This document shows positions 47,865-56,255 of a stretch of DNA of 64,000 nucleotides, one piece after another; positions within the stretch are counted from its first letter, which is position 1; the number at the start of each line of letters is the position of its first letter. The notes beneath the pieces are model-generated. The model saw only the letters and a list, made by a program, of their open reading frames with translations, did not search any database and had not been told where the DNA came from. The stretch is from Nannocystis sp. RBIL2 (lineage in GTDB: Bacteria > Myxococcota_A > Polyangia > Nannocystales > Nannocystaceae). The stretch is from positions 3,766,001 to 3,830,000 of the forward strand of contig NZ_JAPNJW010000001.1 in NCBI RefSeq assembly GCF_026626745.1, read 5' to 3'. The position numbers were made by a program, and so were the translations under genes.

Positions 47865-47935
47865 CCAACGAATCGGCGCTCCTGTTGCACGATCTGGGGC
47901 CCGGGGCGGGCCCTAGCGCCCGTCGTCGCCGCGCT

Positions 47936-49318
47936 CTATTTCTTCGCCAGCCAGGGGTTCGAGTCCCCCGCGCGCACGCTCTGGATCGTCTCGCCGATCG
48001 CCGTCGAATCGGCGGCCTGGGCCAGCGCTTCGATGCTCTCGTGGTCGCGCAGCCAGATCCCCTCGCGCGCGCCGGCGGACGCGTCGAACACCGGCAGGAA
48101 CACGGTGAGGGGGCCGCTGCGGCCGCGGATCGGCACCTCCGGCGCTTGCACGAAGCTCACCGGTCCGCGGATCCGCGAGCGCGTCGTCTCCGACACCACG
48201 ATCGGGCTCGCCAGTTGCTTCGTCAGCGCCTCGAGCCGCGACGCCACGTTGACCACGTCGCCGATCGCGGTGTACTCGCGGCGGCGCGGCGAGCCGATGT
48301 CGCCGACGATCACGCGTCCGCTGTGCAGGCCGACCCCGATCTTCAGCGCCGGCACCCCCGCGCTCTCGCGGCTGCGGTTGAAGCGTTGCAGCGCCTCCTG
48401 CATGTGCAGCGCGCACCACATCGCCCGGTCGGCGTGATCGGCCTGCTCGATGGGCGCGCCGAAGTACGCCATGATCCCGTCGCCCATGAACTTGTCGAGC
48501 GTCCCGCCGGCGGCGAAGATCACGTCGACCATGCAGGTCAGGTAATCGTTGAGCAGGCGGACCACCGCCTCGCTCGGCATCGACTCGGCCAGGCTCGTGA
48601 ACCCGCGGATGTCGCTGAACAGCACCGTCAGCTCGCGCGACTCGCCGAGCGCCTGCTGCTCGCGGGCCTGGCTCAGCAGCTCGGCCACCGCCGGCGAGAA
48701 GTAGCGGCCCATGCGATCGAGGCGCAGCTGGTCGCGCGCCGTCGTCTCGATCAGGAAGCGGAACCGGCCCATCAAGTAGGCGCAGGTCGCCGCCACCAGC
48801 GACAGCAGCAGCACCGTCGCCACCATCGCGCCGACGGTCACGCCGGCGGTCACCTGCAGCACGATCTCGAGCGCGCTGCCGACCACCGCGCACGCGATCA
48901 CCAGCGGCCGCTGCAGCGTGATCGCCGACAGGATGATGAACAGCGCGAACACCCCGACCGCGAACCCGGCCGTGCCCGCCGCCGAGCCGGTGCCCATCGT
49001 GCTGTAGAGCAGGACGAAGATGAACGGCACGTCGACCGCTGCGATCGCCGCGCCGAGCAGCGACCCGCGCGCGCCGAGGCGCCGGCCGGCGGCGAACAGC
49101 AGGCCCGCCACCGCCCAGTAGCCGGCCACGATCCACACCCCGCCCGCGCCCCACTCCGCCTGATGCAGCAGCAGGTCGAGCACCGTGTAGAGCGCGAGCA
49201 GGCCGCTGGCGCCGGCGAAGCGGATCGCGTTGACCCGGCGCACGCTCTGCTCCTGCTCCCGGCCGATCGCCGAGGCCATCGCGCTCTTCTGCCGCCTGCC
49301 GGGCTTCGACCAGAACAT
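47936..49318 (-). CDS. Membrane-bound class III adenylate/guanylate cyclase
   Basis: With ATG 49318 (ATG 49279 is the alternative) the protein has 460 residues. About six membrane helices fill residues 20-195. A linker follows, then a class III nucleotide cyclase domain: metal-binding Asp in FSDIRGFTSL, substrate Lys in TLDKFMGDGIMAYFG with the second metal Asp, and TAIGDVVNVASRLEA with the Asn/Arg pair. Thr in YTAIGD instead of Asp fits class IIIb adenylate cyclases. It would make cAMP at the cytoplasmic side in response to a membrane signal. It is divergent from the VWA gene. Confidence 0.9.
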   Translation of the reverse strand: MFWSKPGRRQKSAMASAIGREQEQSVRRVNAIRFAGASGLLALYTVLDLLLHQAEWGAGGVWIVAGYWAVAGLLFAAGRRLGARGSLLGAAIAAVDVPFIFVLLYSTMGTGSAAGTAGFAVGVFALFIILSAITLQRPLVIACAVVGSALEIVLQVTAGVTVGAMVATVLLLSLVAATCAYLMGRFRFLIETTARDQLRLDRMGRYFSPAVAELLSQAREQQALGESRELTVLFSDIRGFTSLAESMPSEAVVRLLNDYLTCMVDVIFAAGGTLDKFMGDGIMAYFGAPIEQADHADRAMWCALHMQEALQRFNRSRESAGVPALKIGVGLHSGRVIVGDIGSPRRREYTAIGDVVNVASRLEALTKQLASPIVVSETTRSRIRGPVSFVQAPEVPIRGRSGPLTVFLPVFDASAGAREGIWLRDHESIEALAQAADSTAIGETIQSVRAGDSNPWLAKK

Positions 49319-49451
49319 CGCAGTCGTCGCGGATGATACGCCGACGCTCCACCGCCCGCGCGAAAGTCTGGGGCTCGCGCGCCCGCCCGGGCTCCGGTCA
49401 AGGTTGTGTAAAAGCCCACACCCGCCTGCGGCGAGCTGCCCGCCTCGCGCG

Positions 49452-49457
49452 TAGCGT
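49452..49457 (+). promoter_or_regulatory. -10 hexamer TAGCGT, leaderless geometry
   Basis: TAGCGT ends 6 nt before ATG 49464, the same hexamer and distance as at 22916. The -35 region is not recognisable. Confidence 0.5.
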
Positions 49458-49463
49458 GCAGGC

Positions 49464-50648
49464 ATGCGTCACCGCCCCATGGAAGTCTTCGCCGCCAGCG
49501 CCATCGCCGTCTGCTGCCTCGCTCTGGCCATTCATTCCACGATCCGCAGCCCCGCCGAGGTCGTCCAGGCGCACGAGGTCAGGCCGGCCCCCGCGAACGT
49601 CCAGTCGCCCGTGCAGGCACCCGCGGCCAGTCGCCCCCGCATCGACGTGGTGTTCGTCCTCGACACCACCGGCAGCATGTCGGGCCTCATCGAGGGCGCG
49701 AAGCAGAAGATCTGGGCGATCGCCAACCGCCTCGCCTCCGGCGAGCCGCGGCCCGAGCTGCGGATCGGCCTCGTCGCCTATCGCGACGTCGGTGACGATT
49801 ACGTCACGAAGCGGTTCGACTTCTCGAGCGACATGGACGCCGTCTACGCCGAGCTGCTCGGCTACGAGGTCGGCGGCGGCGGTGACCATGCCGAGCACGT
49901 CGGCCGCGGCCTCGAGGACGCGCTCGACCGCATGCAGTGGAGCGACGGCGACAAGGTCCTGAAGCTGGTCTTCCTGGTCGGCGACGCCCCGCCGCACGAC
50001 GATTACCAGGACTCGCCGACCACCGCCGAGCTGGCCAGGCGGGCCGCCCAGCGCGGGATCCTCGTCAACACCGTGCAGTGCGGCGCCTCGCCCGAGGCCG
50101 AGACCGCGTGGCGGGCGATCGCCGCCGCCACCAACGGCGAGTACAGCCAGATCGCCCAGAACGGCGGCGTCGTCGCGGTCGCCACCCCCTACGACGGCCG
50201 CCTGCAGGAGCTGAACAACCAGCTCTCGGCCACCGTGCTGACCTGGGGCAGCCACGGCGACAAGCTCAGCGCCCAGGTCAAGCTCGGCAACCGCATGGCC
50301 ATGACCGCCAGCGCCGCCGCCGAGGCCGCGAGCTACAGCGCCAAGATCGGGCGCATGAACAGCGAGGACCTGCTCGGCGCGCTCGACGGCGGCCAGGCGC
50401 TGACCGACATCCCGAACGATCAGCTGCCCGACGTCATGCAGACCATGACGCCCGCGCAGCAGTCCGCGCACGTCGCCGACATGCGCCAGCAGCGGTCCGC
50501 CCTGAACGAGCAGATCCGCGAGCTCTCGGCCCAGCGCGACGCCTTCCTCCGCGACGCCGAGCGGGCCGCCGGCGCCGGCGACGGCTTCGACTCGACCGTC
50601 ACCGACACCCTGCGCCGCCAGGCCGGCGCGCTCGGGGTCGCCTATTGA
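49464..50648 (+). CDS. VWA-domain protein (membrane-anchored or secreted)
   Basis: The 394-residue protein has one N-terminal hydrophobic segment (about 8-25), which is a signal anchor or signal peptide. Residues about 58-240 form a von Willebrand A domain with a complete MIDAS start DTTGSMSG (Asp 67), followed by GLVAYRDVGDDYVTKRFDF and the LVFLVGDAPPHDD strand. The C-terminal 150 residues are helical with Glu/Arg/Gln-rich coiled-coil character. VWA domains bind protein ligands through a metal ion. The TGA stop is part of a 14-nt repeat unit. Confidence 0.85.
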   Translation: MRHRPMEVFAASAIAVCCLALAIHSTIRSPAEVVQAHEVRPAPANVQSPVQAPAASRPRIDVVFVLDTTGSMSGLIEGAKQKIWAIANRLASGEPRPELRIGLVAYRDVGDDYVTKRFDFSSDMDAVYAELLGYEVGGGGDHAEHVGRGLEDALDRMQWSDGDKVLKLVFLVGDAPPHDDYQDSPTTAELARRAAQRGILVNTVQCGASPEAETAWRAIAAATNGEYSQIAQNGGVVAVATPYDGRLQELNNQLSATVLTWGSHGDKLSAQVKLGNRMAMTASAAAEAASYSAKIGRMNSEDLLGALDGGQALTDIPNDQLPDVMQTMTPAQQSAHVADMRQQRSALNEQIRELSAQRDAFLRDAERAAGAGDGFDSTVTDTLRRQAGALGVAY

Positions 50649-50764
50649 CGGCGCTCGCATGCCTCGAAGGACATGCCCCGAAAGCCATCCGAACTCCGCC
50701 GCCCGACGTGACCTCAGCGGGCGGACGACTGCCATCTGGCTCGAAGGACATGCCCCCAAGGCCA
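50646..50764. repeat. 14-nt repeat units within a 77-nt direct repeat
   Basis: Units at 50646, 50660 and 50674 are in phase; the first starts with the TGA stop of the VWA gene. A second set at 50737 and 50751 repeats the 50660-50687 pair, and the following CTCCGCCGCCCGACG is also repeated, giving a direct repeat of about 65 nt with 77-nt period. Confidence 0.65.
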
Positions 50765-50893
50765 CCCGCGCTCCGCCGCCCGACGCGCAGCCGCAGCGGG
50801 CGAGCGGGCGCAGGTCGGGGCGGGCGCGTCCTGTCGCCGCGCCTCAGCACGCCGGGCTTGACGGCGGCGCGCGCTCGCCAATCCTGCGGGGCC

Positions 50894-51481
50894 ATGAGAG
50901 CCGTCCACGTGTCCCTCTGTGTTGCCCTCGCGTCTGCTGCGGGCTGCCACAAGACCTCGGCCGACCGCCCGGTCGAGCACCCTGGCGACGTCGCCGAGCG
51001 CGTCGACGAGGCGCTGATCGCCGAGGCCGAGGAGCGCGAGGCGTTGCCGCCGGCGGCCGCTGCCGAGGCCGAGCCTGCGGGCGAGCAGCGGGTCGAGATC
51101 ACGGGCGTGTTCATCGACGTCCCGCTCGCCACTGCCTGCGGGATCCCGCTGTCGCCCGAGGCCTACTTCGAGTTCGACTCGGCCGCGCTGGAGCCCGAGG
51201 ACAACATCCTGCTGCGGCGCGTCGCCGAGTGCCTCACGATCGGCCCGCTGCGCGAGCGCAAGGTCGAGCTGCGCGGCCACACTGCGGCGGGCCGCGACGA
51301 GTACGGCGACAAGGTCGGCATGTCGCGCGCCGAGTCGGTCAGCGAGTTCCTCGCCACGCAGGGCGTCGACCCGGAGAGCATCGTCGTCCGCTCCGCCGGC
51401 GAGGCCAGCGCTGCGCCCGAGGCCCCGAGTGATTGGCCCTACGAGCGTCGCGTCGACGTCGTCCTGCTGCCGGCCGACTGA
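50894..51481 (+). CDS. OmpA-family lipoprotein
   Basis: The 195-residue protein has a signal ending in ASAAGC (lipobox) and a C-terminal OmpA-like peptidoglycan-binding domain: YFEFDSAALEPEDN, VELRGHTAAGRDEYGDKVGMSRAESVSEFL and ERRVDVVL. The usual Asp in GHTD is Ala here and the Arg in ERRV is present. Pal-like proteins anchor the outer membrane to the wall. It is not near tol genes. No strong ribosome-binding site is seen. Confidence 0.88.
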   Translation: MRAVHVSLCVALASAAGCHKTSADRPVEHPGDVAERVDEALIAEAEEREALPPAAAAEAEPAGEQRVEITGVFIDVPLATACGIPLSPEAYFEFDSAALEPEDNILLRRVAECLTIGPLRERKVELRGHTAAGRDEYGDKVGMSRAESVSEFLATQGVDPESIVVRSAGEASAAPEAPSDWPYERRVDVVLLPAD

Positions 51482-51551
51482 CGTCGCGGGGAGCGCCGCC
51501 GCTTGCCCGCGCCCTGACCATGCACAAGACTTGGAGCGCGGAGGAAATCCG

Positions 51552-52394
51552 ATGACCCGGCGCAGACAACCAATCGACGACGGATTCCGTCATACCGGCG
51601 ATTTCGGCCAGGGGCCGCGGTTCCCCGGCGGATTCGCCGAATCCAGAGTTCCCCTCGCCGACGCCTCGTATCAGGGCTACGGCGCGTACGCCACGCTCGA
51701 CGGCACCCGCGTCGACGAGTCGGAGTACGCCGAGCTCGACTATACCGGAGAGGAGCTCGAGTCCGAGCTGGCCTCGCCGGACCACAGCGGACGCGGCCCG
51801 CGCGGCTACCGTCGCTCCGACGAGTCGATCCGCGACGACCTGCACGTGATCCTCACCGCCCACGACGAGATCGACGCCAGCCACGTCGAGCTGCTGGTCG
51901 AGCGCGGCGAGGTGCTCCTGCGCGGCCACGTCCGGCGCCGCGCGACCAAGCGCCTCATCGAGGACATCGCGTACCAGATCGCCGGCGTCCGCGACGTCAC
52001 CAACCTGCTGCAGATCGGCCCGCCAGCCCCGGCGCCGGAGCCTGAGCGCTTCGCCGACGACAGCGTCGAGGCCAAGCCCCGCAGCACCCGCAAGGACGAC
52101 CATCCGTCGCGCCGCGACGCGTGGATCAGCGAGCACCTGCGCGACCGCGGCACCGTCCAGGACGAGGTCGAGCGCGCCATGGACCGCCGCGACCTGCGGA
52201 GCCACGCCTACACCGGCCCGCGCGACACCTCGGCCGAGGAGCGCATCACCGCCCCCGAGCGGCCCCTCATCGTCCCCGACCCCCGCTGGCCCGCGCAGAC
52301 GCCGGTCGACGAGGAGGTCGAGCTCGACAACAAGGACCTCGACGCCGAGACGCTCATGCTCGAGACGATCGACGAGGACGCGGCCGAGTCCTGA
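51552..52394 (+). CDS. BON-domain protein
   Basis: The 280-residue protein lacks a signal peptide. Residues about 95-160 form a BON domain (IRDDLHVILTAHDEIDASHVEL, then GEVLLRGHVRRRATKRLIED and VRDVTNLLQI), a small fold that in other proteins contacts membranes or peptidoglycan. The flanking regions are acidic and disordered. GGAGGA just before the ATG is a strong ribosome-binding site. The TGA stop is inside a 14-nt repeat array. Confidence 0.82.
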   Translation: MTRRRQPIDDGFRHTGDFGQGPRFPGGFAESRVPLADASYQGYGAYATLDGTRVDESEYAELDYTGEELESELASPDHSGRGPRGYRRSDESIRDDLHVILTAHDEIDASHVELLVERGEVLLRGHVRRRATKRLIEDIAYQIAGVRDVTNLLQIGPPAPAPEPERFADDSVEAKPRSTRKDDHPSRRDAWISEHLRDRGTVQDEVERAMDRRDLRSHAYTGPRDTSAEERITAPERPLIVPDPRWPAQTPVDEEVELDNKDLDAETLMLETIDEDAAES

Positions 52395-52438
52395 CATGTC
52401 CGTGAGGGCATGCCCGATCGGGCATGTCCTCACGCGCA
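52383..52438. repeat. 14-nt hairpin-repeat array, 4 units, between convergent genes
   Basis: Units start at 52383, 52397, 52411 and 52425; TGTCCGTGAGGGCA (52397) and TGCCCGATCGGGCA (52411) are the best. The first contains the TGA stop of the BON gene. The array reaches almost to the 3' end of the convergent propeller gene. Confidence 0.75.
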
Positions 52439-52451
52439 GGTCCGCGCGACC

Positions 52452-53885
52452 TCACGGCCCGTACTTGCGGACCCATACGTCACTGTTGAGGTCGGGCGCC
52501 ACCGTCACGGTGCCGGTCACGACCACCCCGCCGTCGGGCGTGAACGCCACGTCGGTCGCCCCGTCGACCCCGCCGTTCATGCCCGCGACGACGTCGGTCC
52601 ACACCACCTCGCCGTCCGCGTCGTAGCGGCGGATCCACAGGTCCACGTCGTCCTCGCCCACGGCCGTGCCGCCGGCCGCGACGAAGCCCCCGCCCGCGAC
52701 CGCCGCGATCGCGGTGGCGTCGTCGCTCTGGCCGAACTCGCCCGCGAAGGTGTCGGTCCACAGCACCTGCCCGGTGGCCTCGTACTTGCGCAGCCACGCG
52801 TCGGCGAAGCCCCCGCCCGTCTCGACGCGGCCGGCGACGTACACCACGCCGTCGAGGTCGACCGCGACGTCGAGCGCCCAGTCGTTGCCGCCCGTCCCCC
52901 CGTCGACGACGTCCGTCCACCCGGGCGCGCCATCGGGCCCGTACTGAAGCACGAGGATGTCGAACCCCTGCGCGGCCGTCGACTCGCGCCCGACCGCGTA
53001 CACGTTGCCCGCGCCGTCGACCGTCACGCCGCTGAGGCTGTCGAGCCCGCCATGTTCGCCGACGTGGACGCGCGACCACAGCTCGCCGCCGTTCTCGTCG
53101 TACTTGCGCACGAAGCCGTTGGTGTCTTGGGCCTGCTTGATGTTACCGGCCACCACCGGGTCGTCGCCGGCCATCGCCACCGCCGCGCCGGCGATCGGCG
53201 CGTCGTCGGTGAACTGCCACACCAGCTGTCCGGTCGGCGTACACTTGCTCAGCCAGAACAGCCCCGGCTGCCCCTGCGCGACCGTCTGCCGGCCGACCGC
53301 GACCATGAACCCGCTCGGCTCCGCCGCCAGCCGGATCGCCGAGTCGGCGGCGTTGACTCCGCCGTCGTACTGCTGCGTCCACTGGCTGAGCCCTCCGGGG
53401 TCGAATTTTTGGATCAGCGCGTCGGGCCCGGCCGCCATGTCGACCACGCTGGCGGCGATGTAGATCTCGCCGGCCGCGTCCACCGCGATCCCGCCGGCGA
53501 GGTCCTCGCCGTTCTTGGTGCCCTCGACGATCACCGTCCAACACACCTGCCCCGGCTCGGCCTGTCCCTTGGTACAGGTGTTGGTGCAGCAGTCGTCGTC
53601 GACCTGGTTGCCGTCGTCGCACGCCTCGTCGCCGGACACGATCCCGTCGCCGCACACCGGCACGGGCGGCTCGGTGGTGCTGGTGGTGGTGAGCGTCGGG
53701 CCCGTCGTCGGATCGATCGTCGGATCGATCGTCGGATCGACGGTGGTGGTGGTCATGGTGGTCGGCCCCGCGGTGACGGGGTCGGTCATCGTCTCCGCGG
53801 TCGTGCTCCCGGTGGCGCCGCCCGGCGACGTGGGCTGACAGGCGAGTAACAGAGCGACGACGACAGCGCGAGCGGACGAGGTCAT
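52452..53885 (-). CDS. Lipoprotein with Myxococcus Cys-rich repeat and beta-propeller
   Basis: With ATG 53885 the 477-residue protein has a lipoprotein signal ending in LLAC, a Thr-rich linker with repeated DPTI units, and a short Cys-rich motif (CGDGIVSGDEACDDGNQ...CCTNTC) of the DUF4215/Myxococcus-repeat type. The rest is a six- or seven-bladed propeller with repeated VRKYDENGGELWSRV, LRKYEATGQVLWTDT and IRRYDADGEVVWTDV stretches (SBBP-like). It likely binds a ligand at the cell surface. TAAAGT (53894-53899 complement) ends 8 nt before the start. Confidence 0.8.
   Translation of the reverse strand: MTSSARAVVVALLLACQPTSPGGATGSTTAETMTDPVTAGPTTMTTTTVDPTIDPTIDPTTGPTLTTTSTTEPPVPVCGDGIVSGDEACDDGNQVDDDCCTNTCTKGQAEPGQVCWTVIVEGTKNGEDLAGGIAVDAAGEIYIAASVVDMAAGPDALIQKFDPGGLSQWTQQYDGGVNAADSAIRLAAEPSGFMVAVGRQTVAQGQPGLFWLSKCTPTGQLVWQFTDDAPIAGAAVAMAGDDPVVAGNIKQAQDTNGFVRKYDENGGELWSRVHVGEHGGLDSLSGVTVDGAGNVYAVGRESTAAQGFDILVLQYGPDGAPGWTDVVDGGTGGNDWALDVAVDLDGVVYVAGRVETGGGFADAWLRKYEATGQVLWTDTFAGEFGQSDDATAIAAVAGGGFVAAGGTAVGEDDVDLWIRRYDADGEVVWTDVVAGMNGGVDGATDVAFTPDGGVVVTGTVTVAPDLNSDVWVRKYGP
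53563..53576. repeat. Single 14-nt repeat unit in the Cys-rich repeat region
   Basis: TGTCCCTTGGTACA lies in frame between the Cys-rich motif and the propeller of the lipoprotein, encoding part of CTKGQ. It fits the family with one change. Confidence 0.4.
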
Positions 53886-53893
53886 GGTCGCCG

Positions 53894-53899
53894 ACTTTA
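53894..53899 (-). promoter_or_regulatory. -10 hexamer TAAAGT, leaderless geometry
   Basis: TAAAGT on the minus strand ends 8 nt before ATG 53885, without a ribosome-binding site between. Confidence 0.4.
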
Positions 53900-54167
53900 G
53901 ACCACGCCTTTCACCCGCGAAAGCCAGCCTCCTCGCGCCTTCGCGCGTTCGCGCGAGCCCCCACGGCGCCATGTCACCGGCGGGCTCAGCAGGTCGCGCC
54001 TGCGGCCTGCGCCGCGAGGCAACCACGTCGCGAGATCGGCCCGAAGTCCGCCGCCTGCGCGCCCGCTGGGCCGCCTCGCGTGCGGCGGCCCGTGCTCTGC
54101 GGTGCTCCGCGTCTTGCCCCGGGCGGCGCGCTCGCCGGGCTTGCGGCGCTATACCTCGCCACCTTTC

Positions 54168-56234
54168 ATGGCCGGCGACGTCGTCCATTACATTCAGGAT
54201 CTGAGCATCATCCTGGCGACCGCGACGGTCACCAGCATGCTGTCGCAGCGGCTCAACCAGCCGCCGGTCCTCGGTTACGTGCTCGCCGGCGTGCTGATCG
54301 GCCCCTACGTGCCCGGCATCCAGGTCGCCCGCGACACCGGCTTGCTGACCCACGACCTCTCGGAGTTCGGGGTCATCATGCTGATGTTCAGCATCGGCCT
54401 CGAGTTCAACCTGCGGAAGATCGCCCGCATCGGCCCCGCCGCCGGCCTCACCGCGCTGTTCGAGGTCGCGCTGATGATGACGCTCGGCTTCGGCTGCGCG
54501 CGCCTGTTCGGCTGGGACCGGATCGACAGCCTGTTCGTCGCCGCCTGCATCTCGAGCTCGTCGACCATGATCGCCGCCAAGGCGTTCGAGGAGCACCGCC
54601 AGCGCGCGGACTTCGTCGACCTCGCGTTCGCGATCCTCGTGTTCGACGACATGTTCACGATCCTGGTGTTCGCGCTGCTGACCGCGGTCGCCGGCGGCAG
54701 CGGCCTGTCGGCCGGCGACTTCGCCTGGTCCGTGGGCCAGCTCATCGCCTTCTTGCTCGCCCTGCTGGCCCTCGGCCTGCTGGTGATCCCGCGCTTCATC
54801 CGCCGCGCCGCCGCCCACGAGCGGCCCGAGACCCTGCTGGTCGCCAGCGTCGCCGTCTGCTTCATCATGACCTCGCTGGCCGCCGCCGCCGGCTACTCGA
54901 TCGCCCTCGGCGCCTTCGTGGCCGGCATGCTGGTGTCGGAGTCGGGCGAGGGCCACAAGCTCGAGCCGCAGGTGCAGCCGCTGCGCAACATCTTCGGCGC
55001 GGTGTTCTTCGTGTCGGTGGGCATGCAGTCCGACCCGCTCGAGATCGTCACCCAGTGGCCGCTCGTGCTCGCGCTGACCGCCGTGGTCGTGGTCGGCAAG
55101 ATCGTCGGCGTGTCGACCGGCGCGTTCCTCACCGGCAACGGCCTCACCAACGCCGTGCGCGCTGGCCTCGGCTGCGCCCAGAACGGCGAGTTCTCGTTCA
55201 TCATCGCCGCCTTCGCCATCGCCGCCGGGATCTTGGAGCCCAACATGTTCCCGGTGGTGGTCGGCGTGTCGCTGCTGACGCAGATCAGCACGCCGTGGCT
55301 GGTGCGCCGCTCGGAGCGGCTGGCCGACGCGCTGCAGCGGTGGTTGCCCGGCCGGGTGCAGACGTTCGTCGACTTCTACGAGTCGTGGATCGAGCAGCTC
55401 CGCACGTCGCCGCGCACGGTGACGGTGTGGAGCCGGGTGCGCCGCTCGGTGATCCTGCTGGTGGTCGACGCGGCGCTGCTCATCGCCAGCGCCGCGGGCT
55501 CGAGCCTGATCCACTGGGACGTGGTCAAGTTCTTCGCCGACCGCTTCCACCTGCCGCCGTCCTTCGTCGACGTCGTGTGGGTCACGCTGTCGCTGGTGGT
55601 CGTCGCCCTGTTCTTTCTCGGCGTGCTGCGCCACCTGCGGACCGTCGCGCGCACCCTGGCGCGCATCGTCGTGCCGGCCCACGCCGACGACGGCCCCGAC
55701 CTCGGCGCCGCGCCGCGCCGCGCCCTCACCGTCGCCCTCGAGGTCGCGCTCAGCCTCGCAGTCAGCGGCCCGCTGGTCGCCATCGCCCAGCCGTTCGTGC
55801 CGCTCAGCACGATCCTGTTCGTGCTCGGCCTCATCGCAGTGGTCCTCCTCTACGACGGCTGGCGCAGCCTCGCCAACCTACAGGGCCACGTGCGCGCCGG
55901 CACCGAGCTCATCGTCGCCATGCTGGCCAAGCAGAGCCACGAGGGCAACGAGGTGGACGAGGACCGGTCGCTGCCGGGCGCGCGCGACCTCCTGCCCGGC
56001 TTCCCCGACCTCGCGCCGCTGCGCCTCGACCCCGGCGACTTCGCCATCGGTCACACCCTCGCCGAGCTGCAGCTGCGCCAGCGCTCGGGCGCGACGGTGA
56101 TGGCGGTCCACCGCCAATCGACGCCCGACACCTCGCCCGCGCCGTACGCCCCGCTCGCGATCGGCGACGTGCTCGCGCTCGCCGGCACCCCCGAGGCGAT
56201 CGCCCGCGCGCGCCAGATCCTCGAGCGCGGGTGA
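54168..56234 (+). CDS. Kef-type cation:proton antiporter with C-terminal RCK_C domain
   Basis: The 688-residue protein belongs to the CPA2 (Kef/RosB-like) family. Residues 1 to about 390 hold some 12 membrane helices with LGYVLAGVLIGP, MFSIGLEFNL, the FDDMF motif and GYSIALGAFVAGMLVSES, typical for K+ or Na+/H+ exchange. A further region of about four membrane helices (about 430-580) is followed by a TrkA-C/RCK_C domain (about 620-688) that would sense ligands. No RCK_N domain is seen. ATG 54168 is chosen because it precedes the first helix. It is divergent from the propeller lipoprotein. Confidence 0.9.
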   Translation: MAGDVVHYIQDLSIILATATVTSMLSQRLNQPPVLGYVLAGVLIGPYVPGIQVARDTGLLTHDLSEFGVIMLMFSIGLEFNLRKIARIGPAAGLTALFEVALMMTLGFGCARLFGWDRIDSLFVAACISSSSTMIAAKAFEEHRQRADFVDLAFAILVFDDMFTILVFALLTAVAGGSGLSAGDFAWSVGQLIAFLLALLALGLLVIPRFIRRAAAHERPETLLVASVAVCFIMTSLAAAAGYSIALGAFVAGMLVSESGEGHKLEPQVQPLRNIFGAVFFVSVGMQSDPLEIVTQWPLVLALTAVVVVGKIVGVSTGAFLTGNGLTNAVRAGLGCAQNGEFSFIIAAFAIAAGILEPNMFPVVVGVSLLTQISTPWLVRRSERLADALQRWLPGRVQTFVDFYESWIEQLRTSPRTVTVWSRVRRSVILLVVDAALLIASAAGSSLIHWDVVKFFADRFHLPPSFVDVVWVTLSLVVVALFFLGVLRHLRTVARTLARIVVPAHADDGPDLGAAPRRALTVALEVALSLAVSGPLVAIAQPFVPLSTILFVLGLIAVVLLYDGWRSLANLQGHVRAGTELIVAMLAKQSHEGNEVDEDRSLPGARDLLPGFPDLAPLRLDPGDFAIGHTLAELQLRQRSGATVMAVHRQSTPDTSPAPYAPLAIGDVLALAGTPEAIARARQILERG

Positions 56235-56255
56235 GCCTCCGGGATTACGCCGAAA

